Assembly (NCBI GenBank): GCA_947598425.1
Contig: CANQFH010000002.1
Location: 1 to 21,510 of the forward strand
Origin: an uncultured Bacilli bacterium
GTDB taxonomy: Bacteria; Bacillota_I; Bacilli_A; RF39; UBA660
Direction: 5' to 3'
Length of the DNA: 21,510 nucleotides
Position 1 is the first letter of the stretch; every line of letters begins with the position of its first letter. The position numbers were made by a program, and so were the translations under genes. Under the pieces are notes generated by a model. That model saw nothing but the letters and a program-made list of their open reading frames with translations. It was not told where the DNA came from and searched no databases. Positions 17,031 to 21,510 of this stretch are shown piece after piece.

Positions 17031-17045
17031 CCAATTTCTTTTATT

Positions 17046-17074
17046 ATTTTATCAAACATCAAATATATTGTCTA
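17046..17074 (-). promoter_or_regulatory. argS promoter
   Basis: Minus strand TAGACA (17074-17069), 17-base spacer, TAAAAT (17051-17046), each five of six consensus. The predicted transcription start is near 17039, leaving about 8 nt before GTG 17030 or about 17 nt before ATA 17021. Confidence 0.6.
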
Positions 17075-17110
17075 GAAAAGATGAATTTTAAACTAATTTT
17101 TATCAATTTT

Positions 17111-17142
17111 TGCTATACTTTAAAGCCTTCTTCTAGTATAAT
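17111..17142 (+). promoter_or_regulatory. Candidate promoters of the sortase gene
   Basis: Two possible -10 boxes: extended TGCTATACT (17111-17119) and TATAAT (17137-17142), neither with a good -35. Either gives a leader of 45-70 nt, clearly longer than for the other genes here. Confidence 0.4.
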
Positions 17143-17159
17143 AATATCGATAAGAAGAA

Positions 17160-17195
17160 AAGGAGGTTTATTTCTTTTATAAAAGAAAAAGCAAT
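17160..17195 (+). promoter_or_regulatory. Strong SD separated from the start codon by a hairpin
   Basis: AAGGAGG (17160-17166) is the best SD in the window, yet the sortase ATG is at 17196, about 29 bases later. Between them is the perfect palindrome TTTCTTTTATAAAAGAAA (17171-17188). Folding it (seven pairs, loop TATA) would leave an effective spacing of about 11 bases, with four bases before and seven after the hairpin. No ATG, GTG or TTG in the sortase frame lies closer to the SD. Confidence 0.5.
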
Positions 17196-18317
17196 ATGCC
17201 AAAAGATGAGAATAAAATTAAAAAAAGTATTTATGATGAAGAAATAGAAGAAGTACCTTCACGTAGTACTTATAAAAAAAATAAATTAGAGAGTAGTTAT
17301 CGTACTAAAGCTAAAGATAGATTAGATATTGAAGATAAAGAATTAGGTTTAAATGATATTAAACAAATACAAGATATATTAGAAAATGAAAAAAATAAAC
17401 AAATCGAAAAAACTCGAAAAATACCTAGAATAAATATTGAAGATATTAAAAGCTTTAATACTAATGAAGATAATAATAAGAAGAAAAAGAAAAAAAAGAA
17501 AGTAAAGACTAAGAAAACACCTAGACAAATTATTAGTATTATTCTTTTAGTCTTAGCAGTACCTTTGTTAGGATTATCTATATATGAAATGATTAATTAT
17601 CATTTTGAATCTACTAAAACTAAAGAATTAACTCAAACAGTTATTGAACAAACACCAATAACTGAAAGGGAAGATAATGAAAATGTTGAAGTTATTCCAA
17701 GTAATGAACATCCGGATACTCCATATTGGAACTTTATTAAAATGAATTTAATAGATGTTGACTTCTCCGAATTAAAGAAAACTAATCCTAGTACTGTCGG
17801 ATGGATTACAGTTGGTGGTACTAATGTCAATTATCCAATTGTTCAAGCTGAAGATAATGATTATTACCTAACAAGATCTTTTGATAATTCTAAAAACTCT
17901 GCGGGATGGATATTTATGGATTATCGAAATGATAGTGAATCTTATGGATATAATACCATCATCTATGGTCATAATCGTGCAGATAGAACAATGTTTGGCT
18001 CTCTTAAAAATGTTTTATCAAAGTCATGGTATAATACATTAGATAATCGCGTAATTAAAATGTCTAGTGAAAAATATAATACTTTATGGCAAATATATAG
18101 TATTTATACAATTGCCACTACTAATGATTATATTCAAACTAATTTTAGTACTCCTGAAGAATATCAAGCATTTATTGATTTAGTTAAAGGTAGAAGTAGA
18201 GCTGACTTTAATACTGCAGTTAGTACTGATGATAAAACTTTAACATTATCTACATGTTACGGTGATAGCGATAAATTAGTTGTTCATGCTAAATTAATTA
18301 AGATTGAAGCTAAGTAA
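17196..18317 (+). CDS. Class-B-like sortase with long charged N-terminus
   Basis: A 373-residue membrane-anchored cysteine transpeptidase that would join sorting-signal proteins to peptidoglycan. A ~110-residue charged cytoplasmic region ending in a Lys run (about 95-107) precedes one TM helix (about 111-134). The extracellular sortase domain follows, with catalytic H259 (IIYGHN) and C354 (TLSTC). VGWITVGGTNVNYPIVQ, DYYLTRSF and GWIFMDYRND match class B sortases. The position that normally holds the catalytic Arg, just before LVVHAKL, is K360 (codon AAA). No sorting-signal protein is visible in this window. The A8 run at 17490-17497 in the Lys-rich part is prone to slippage. Single-gene unit; start discussed at the SD feature. 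Confidence 0.88.
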   Translation: MPKDENKIKKSIYDEEIEEVPSRSTYKKNKLESSYRTKAKDRLDIEDKELGLNDIKQIQDILENEKNKQIEKTRKIPRINIEDIKSFNTNEDNNKKKKKKKKVKTKKTPRQIISIILLVLAVPLLGLSIYEMINYHFESTKTKELTQTVIEQTPITEREDNENVEVIPSNEHPDTPYWNFIKMNLIDVDFSELKKTNPSTVGWITVGGTNVNYPIVQAEDNDYYLTRSFDNSKNSAGWIFMDYRNDSESYGYNTIIYGHNRADRTMFGSLKNVLSKSWYNTLDNRVIKMSSEKYNTLWQIYSIYTIATTNDYIQTNFSTPEEYQAFIDLVKGRSRADFNTAVSTDDKTLTLSTCYGDSDKLVVHAKLIKIEAK

Positions 18318-18349
18318 AAAAACTGTTGAAATAGAACTCAACAGTTTTT
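18318..18349. terminator. Bidirectional terminator between sortase and RDD gene
   Basis: AAAAACTGTTGA (18318-18329), eight-base loop, TCAACAGTTTTT (18338-18349), T-rich on the plus side and a T run on the minus side. The minus-strand RDD stop (18350-18348) overlaps the stem. Confidence 0.85.
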
Positions 18350-18959
18350 ATTTTTCATAAACTACTTTAGTTTTACTAAGATAATCATGAATTGTATTAC
18401 CCTTTAACATACACATTACTAAAGAGGCCATCGAAATAACAAAGAATAGATAACTTATTAAAGCACTTATATACAAATAATAATGACTACTAATAGTAAA
18501 ACTTAAAATAGAATTTAATACCAAAGGTATAAGAGAACCTACATATAAATAATATATAAATGAACTTCGAAGTAAATAAGATAATAATGAAGGATTAGTA
18601 TTATCTTTACTTACTACTTTAATTTTCATAATCTTCTTACCTAAAGTTTGACCATTATTAAATTTTTGAAATAAAACATAATAACCAATAATAATAACTA
18701 TCGTACTTATATTATAACTAATACTATATCTAGCTAAATAATAAAAATTATCTTGATTCATATCTAACATTTCTTCACTAGTTATTTCTTGTTTACTATA
18801 TTTATCTAAAGTTTCTGTATAATCATTAAATACTTCTATATATTTATCATAATAAGGATTAATAAAGCGTATAGATGATACTAAATAAAAGACTACTGCT
18901 ACAAATAGTATATCTAATAAATAGGCCATTAATCTTTTATTAAACTTTACTTGTTCCAT
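18348..18959 (-). CDS. RDD-family membrane protein
   Basis: A 203-residue integral membrane protein. The RDD pattern is present: an N-terminal KRLMAYLLDILF helix (R9, D16), a central QTLGKKIMKIKVV segment (~104-116) and a C-terminal TIHDYLSKTKVV (~189-200), with about four hydrophobic helices. RDD proteins are poorly characterised; some are linked to ion transport. A Lys/Glu-rich loop of about 45 residues follows the first helix. The start is ATG 18959, six bases after AAAGG; the ATG at 18977 has no SD. Only one base separates it from the HtrA stop codon, so translation is likely coupled. Last gene of the abi-htrA-rdd operon. Confidence 0.8.
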   Translation of the reverse strand: MEQVKFNKRLMAYLLDILFVAVVFYLVSSIRFINPYYDKYIEVFNDYTETLDKYSKQEITSEEMLDMNQDNFYYLARYSISYNISTIVIIIGYYVLFQKFNNGQTLGKKIMKIKVVSKDNTNPSLLSYLLRSSFIYYLYVGSLIPLVLNSILSFTISSHYYLYISALISYLFFVISMASLVMCMLKGNTIHDYLSKTKVVYEK

Positions 18960-18960
18960 A

Positions 18961-20073
18961 TTAACCTTTAATTCCATTAGATGATAATTTTAAAGAAACA
19001 CTCTTATCTTTACCTTCTCTATTATATGTAACTTTAATAGTATCTCCTATCTTATGTTTATATAATTCATATCTTAAATAAGCACTATTACTTATTTCAA
19101 CATCATTTATCTTGGTAATTATATCTCCGATTTTTAAACCAGCCTTCTCAGCAGCACTTCCTTCTTCAATACTAGTAAGTAAAACACCACTTTGACCATC
19201 ATAATCTTTTAAATAACGATAATATTGATAATAACCTAAGACATCTGATACATTTAACATACCTACTCCTAAATAAGGGTAATCAGTTGCTTCACCATAA
19301 ATAATTTGTTCTGCTTTTTCGACAACTGTTTCAATTGGAATAGCAAATCCCATACCTTCAACACCAGTAGTACTTATTTTAGCAGAGATAACTCCAATAA
19401 CATCACCATTAGAGTTACACAAAGGTCCACCAGAGTTACCACTATTAACAGCAGCATCAGTTTGTAATACTTTCATAATATAATCTTCACTACTAGAACT
19501 ACCTACAGATACTGGTACTAATCTTTCTTTACCAGAAATAATTCCTCTTGTTACTGTCCAAGAATAAATATAATCTAAAGGAGCTCCAATAGTAAAGGTT
19601 GTATCACCAACTCGAAGAGTATCCGTTTTACCAATCTCAACAGCTTTGATACCATCTTTAACTTTAGCTTCTAAGATAGCAATATCAGCATAACGATCTC
19701 CTCCTAATAACTTAACCTCTTCATTAGTACCATCAGTATAAGTGATTCTAAATTTATTACCATCAGCAACCACATGATGATTAGTTATAATATAAAATTT
19801 ATTATCATCTACTTTATAAACAAAACCACTTCCAGAAGCATATAAATTATCTCCTTTATAAGTAGATACTATAACTACTGAATCATATACTTTTTCAACA
19901 GCATCAGCAATACCTTCATCAGTAATAGTAACATCTTTTTCAATCTTAGTTATTGTTTCTTGAAATATAGCTGGGAATTTATAAATAATTCCATAAGCTA
20001 AAAACACCCCTAATAAAAATATTAATATTGTATAAACTACTATTCTTACTTTACCATTTGACTTTTGTTTCAT
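18961..20073 (-). CDS. HtrA/DegP-like membrane-anchored serine protease with PDZ domain
   Basis: A 370-residue S1C protease. A single N-terminal TM helix (about 10-30) anchors it with the protease domain outside. The catalytic triad is H100 (TNHHVV), D130 (RYADIAIL) and S214 (GNSGGPL). DAAVNSGNSGGP and GMGFAIPIE are typical of the family. One PDZ domain follows at about 265-365 (YPYLGVG, SAAEKAGLKIGDIITKIN). HtrA proteins degrade or refold misfolded exported proteins. ATG 20073 has SD GAGG, which overlaps the end of the abi gene; two bases separate the abi stop from this start. Middle gene of the three-gene operon. Confidence 0.93.
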   Translation of the reverse strand: MKQKSNGKVRIVVYTILIFLLGVFLAYGIIYKFPAIFQETITKIEKDVTITDEGIADAVEKVYDSVVIVSTYKGDNLYASGSGFVYKVDDNKFYIITNHHVVADGNKFRITYTDGTNEEVKLLGGDRYADIAILEAKVKDGIKAVEIGKTDTLRVGDTTFTIGAPLDYIYSWTVTRGIISGKERLVPVSVGSSSSEDYIMKVLQTDAAVNSGNSGGPLCNSNGDVIGVISAKISTTGVEGMGFAIPIETVVEKAEQIIYGEATDYPYLGVGMLNVSDVLGYYQYYRYLKDYDGQSGVLLTSIEEGSAAEKAGLKIGDIITKINDVEISNSAYLRYELYKHKIGDTIKVTYNREGKDKSVSLKLSSNGIKG

Positions 20074-20075
20074 TA

Positions 20076-21008
20076 TTAAATCCTCACAATCTCTTTATAA
20101 TTTTCAGGGAAACCCATTGTTTCTAATATTTTATTAATTTCTATTGTATCCACTTTACCATCTAAAATATCAATTTCATAACTTATTTCATTCATCATTA
20201 AAACAAAATCTTCTTCTTTTAATATTTGTTTCATTATGATTACGATTGCAAATAAATCATTTACACCATAAATATATTCATCATCTTCATTTTTAGGTAT
20301 ATTTAAGATATCATGATATTTAGTATGACCAATCATTTTATGAGTTCTATTATTAAAACAGATATCTTCATGAGCACATAAATTACGATAATTAGCAAGT
20401 ATTGGTAAATAATCAGTTAAATTATGTACAGATACATGATAAATATTAGCTATTTCTTCTTGATCTTCTTTTTGTAAGACAGAATATAATTCACCAACTA
20501 TCCCAAATGATAATACTTTTACTACTACCCATAAAGGTATATAACCATAATTAGATATATAGTGACTAGTCGCAGCATGTTGTTTACCATTAACATTAAT
20601 CTGTCTTTTCATTTTACGAATCAAATCATTAATTTGTCTTGATTTACTATAATCTTGAACAAAATTTTCAGCATTTAAATAATGTTGTTCTTTAAAGCCA
20701 TGATTCTTACTCATAACATAAGATAAAATACTCTTTAAGTTATTTTCAACAATCAAAATATTTTTAAATAAAATGTTTCTTACTTGGCGATCAAAATTAA
20801 ATAAACCATGTAACTCTCTAAAATTAGTACCTTGAATAAACTTTCTACTACCATCATTTCTTAAAAATAAATGTCTATAACCTCCTAAAAAGAAATAATT
20901 TTCTCTAAGTAACACTTCTTTAGCATAAAGTTCATCATCAATCACTAATCCTTTAGCTTTTAATAATTCAATTTGCTCATCTAATGTCTTAAATGTTTTA
21001 GACCCCAT
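20076..21008 (-). CDS. Abi_2 family protein with HEPN-type RNLCAH motif
   Basis: A 310-residue protein of the Abi_2 (AbiD/AbiF-type) family. Features: an N-terminal helix with TLDEQIELLKAKGL, YFFLGGYRHLF (about 38-48), FDRQVRNILFKNILIVENNLKS in the middle, GYIPLWVVVKVLSFG (about 155-169), and YRNLCAHED with R208 and H213 in the R-x4-H spacing of HEPN ribonucleases. Abi_2 proteins are linked to abortive phage infection and probably act as RNases. The C-terminal ~90 residues are acidic. ATG 21008 has SD AGGTGA; GTG 21017 lies inside it. First gene of an operon with HtrA and RDD genes, which is unusual company for a defence gene. An inference is that it could instead act in stress response. Confidence 0.88.
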   Translation of the reverse strand: MGSKTFKTLDEQIELLKAKGLVIDDELYAKEVLLRENYFFLGGYRHLFLRNDGSRKFIQGTNFRELHGLFNFDRQVRNILFKNILIVENNLKSILSYVMSKNHGFKEQHYLNAENFVQDYSKSRQINDLIRKMKRQINVNGKQHAATSHYISNYGYIPLWVVVKVLSFGIVGELYSVLQKEDQEEIANIYHVSVHNLTDYLPILANYRNLCAHEDICFNNRTHKMIGHTKYHDILNIPKNEDDEYIYGVNDLFAIVIIMKQILKEEDFVLMMNEISYEIDILDGKVDTIEINKILETMGFPENYKEIVRI

Positions 21009-21027
21009 ATTATTCACCTACATCAAA

Positions 21028-21033
21028 ATTATA
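21028..21033 (-). promoter_or_regulatory. Extended -10 promoter of the abi-htrA-rdd operon
   Basis: Minus strand TGTTATAAT (hexamer 21033-21028), 19 bases from ATG 21008, leaving a leader of about 12 nt that starts near the SD AGGTGA. No clear -35. Confidence 0.5.
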
Positions 21034-21110
21034 ACATAAGAAACATTATAAATATATCTATTTTTATTGTATTTTTGATATTATTTTGGTGTTTTTTTTG
21101 TGAAAAATGT

Positions 21111-21116
21111 TATAAT
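21111..21116 (+). promoter_or_regulatory. Extended -10 promoter of the phospholipase-like gene
   Basis: TGTTATAAT with hexamer 21111-21116, 16 bases before ATG 21133. The predicted start is near 21123, at the SD GGTGAT itself. A possible -35 TTGGTG is at 21086-21091 with a long 19-base spacer. The same nine-base box drives the divergent abi operon. Confidence 0.5.
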
Positions 21117-21132
21117 TATTGTGGTGATAGTT

Positions 21133-21510
21133 ATGCCTACTTTATATACACATTATAATTTTGGACTAAAAGTATTAAATAAAGTTAATAAGAAGTTAAA
21201 TAAAGAAATAAATAATAATATTAAGTATTATAATATATTTAATCAAGGCTATGATAATTTATTTTATTATTTACCTAAATGGAATTATTATCGTAATTTT
21301 GCTATTAGAGCTCATAAAAATAATGTTGCAGAATTCTTTACTAATATTATTAATTATTTAAAAGAAGTTAATAATCCTAATCTAAATCCTTTTTTATATG
21401 GCTTTATTAATCATTATACTTTAGATACCTTAATGCATCCTTTAATTAATTATCTTACTAAATACCATATAGCTCATGCTAAAGTAGAGTATATGTATGA
21501 TAATCATTTA
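21133..21510 (+). CDS. Zinc-dependent phospholipase C-like protein, 5' part
   Basis: The first 126 codons of a gene cut by the window end. MPTLYTHYNFG at the start, NQGYDNLFYY (37-46), H61, and GFINHYTLDTLMHPLI (90-105, with H94, D98 and H102) match the pattern of PF00882 proteins. In that family His and Asp residues bind three zinc ions, and bacterial members include phospholipase C and many uncharacterised proteins. There is no signal peptide, unlike secreted phospholipases, so an intracellular hydrolase is more likely. SD GGTGAT (21123-21128) is four bases before ATG. The identity rests on the visible part only. Confidence 0.7.
   Translation, partial: MPTLYTHYNFGLKVLNKVNKKLNKEINNNIKYYNIFNQGYDNLFYYLPKWNYYRNFAIRAHKNNVAEFFTNIINYLKEVNNPNLNPFLYGFINHYTLDTLMHPLINYLTKYHIAHAKVEYMYDNHL

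Noticed and set aside
17633..17830. Minus-strand frame inside the sortase gene
   Set aside because: Antisense shadow of the conserved sortase domain region.
21009..21132. A structured RNA partner next to the Abi_2 gene
   Set aside because: The 124-base divergent gap is AT-rich with two promoters and no convincing stem.
83..21510. Mollicutes genetic code (TGA = Trp)
   Set aside because: All long conserved proteins read through without in-frame TGA and encode Trp with TGG.
1..21510. CRISPR arrays, tRNA or rRNA genes, insertion sequences
   Set aside because: No regularly spaced repeats, cloverleaf sequences, rRNA segments or transposase-like frames were seen on either strand.

Overview
The window comes from a very AT-rich, low-GC Gram-positive-type bacterium. 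Shine-Dalgarno (SD) sites match AGGTGAT/GGAGG, promoters match the housekeeping TTGACA/TATAAT pattern, and short hairpin-plus-T-run terminators sit at operon ends. A pyruvate:ferredoxin oxidoreductase points to anaerobic metabolism. A sortase and a Fem-type aminoacyltransferase indicate a peptidoglycan wall. The base composition and small proteins recall Mollicutes-adjacent uncultured Bacilli of the RF39 type, but this placement is inference. Trp is encoded by TGG and the standard code fits every gene. None of the 15 complete genes ends in TGA (11 TAA, 4 TAG).

Layout. Positions 1-1348 (minus): a radical SAM/SPASM-like protein and a small membrane protein, plus a possible gene start at the left edge. 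1406-2794 (plus): a COG2509-type flavoprotein, divergent from the radical SAM gene. 2826-2959 (plus): a free-standing promoter-hairpin-terminator unit that looks like a ~100-nt small RNA. 2974-6312 (minus): single-chain pyruvate:ferredoxin oxidoreductase. 6368-6590 (plus): a second candidate non-coding RNA closed by a 17-bp stem, similar in size and layout to 6S RNA. 6618-7361 (plus): SDR oxidoreductase. 7407-8645 (minus): enolase. 8719-13926 (minus): an operon of two large paralogous helical-repeat proteins and a DUF308 membrane protein, driven by a full-consensus promoter. 14039-15271 (plus): FemABX-like enzyme. 15300-17030 (minus): arginyl-tRNA synthetase with a non-standard start region. 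17196-18317 (plus): class-B-like sortase. 18348-21008 (minus): a very tightly packed operon of Abi_2/HEPN protein, HtrA-like protease and RDD membrane protein. 21133 to the end (plus): start of a zinc-dependent phospholipase C-like gene.

How the genes fit together. Enolase and the oxidoreductase are central carbon metabolism (2-phosphoglycerate to phosphoenolpyruvate, and pyruvate to acetyl-CoA plus reduced ferredoxin). FemABX-like enzyme, sortase, HtrA and RDD protein are envelope functions. The two helical-repeat proteins with DUF308, and the Abi-HtrA-RDD operon, are the least explained and most interesting groups. A recurring feature is compact promoter design: the -10 box usually lies only about 15-25 bases from the start codon, so predicted 5' leaders are about 8-18 nt and often begin at the ribosome binding site.
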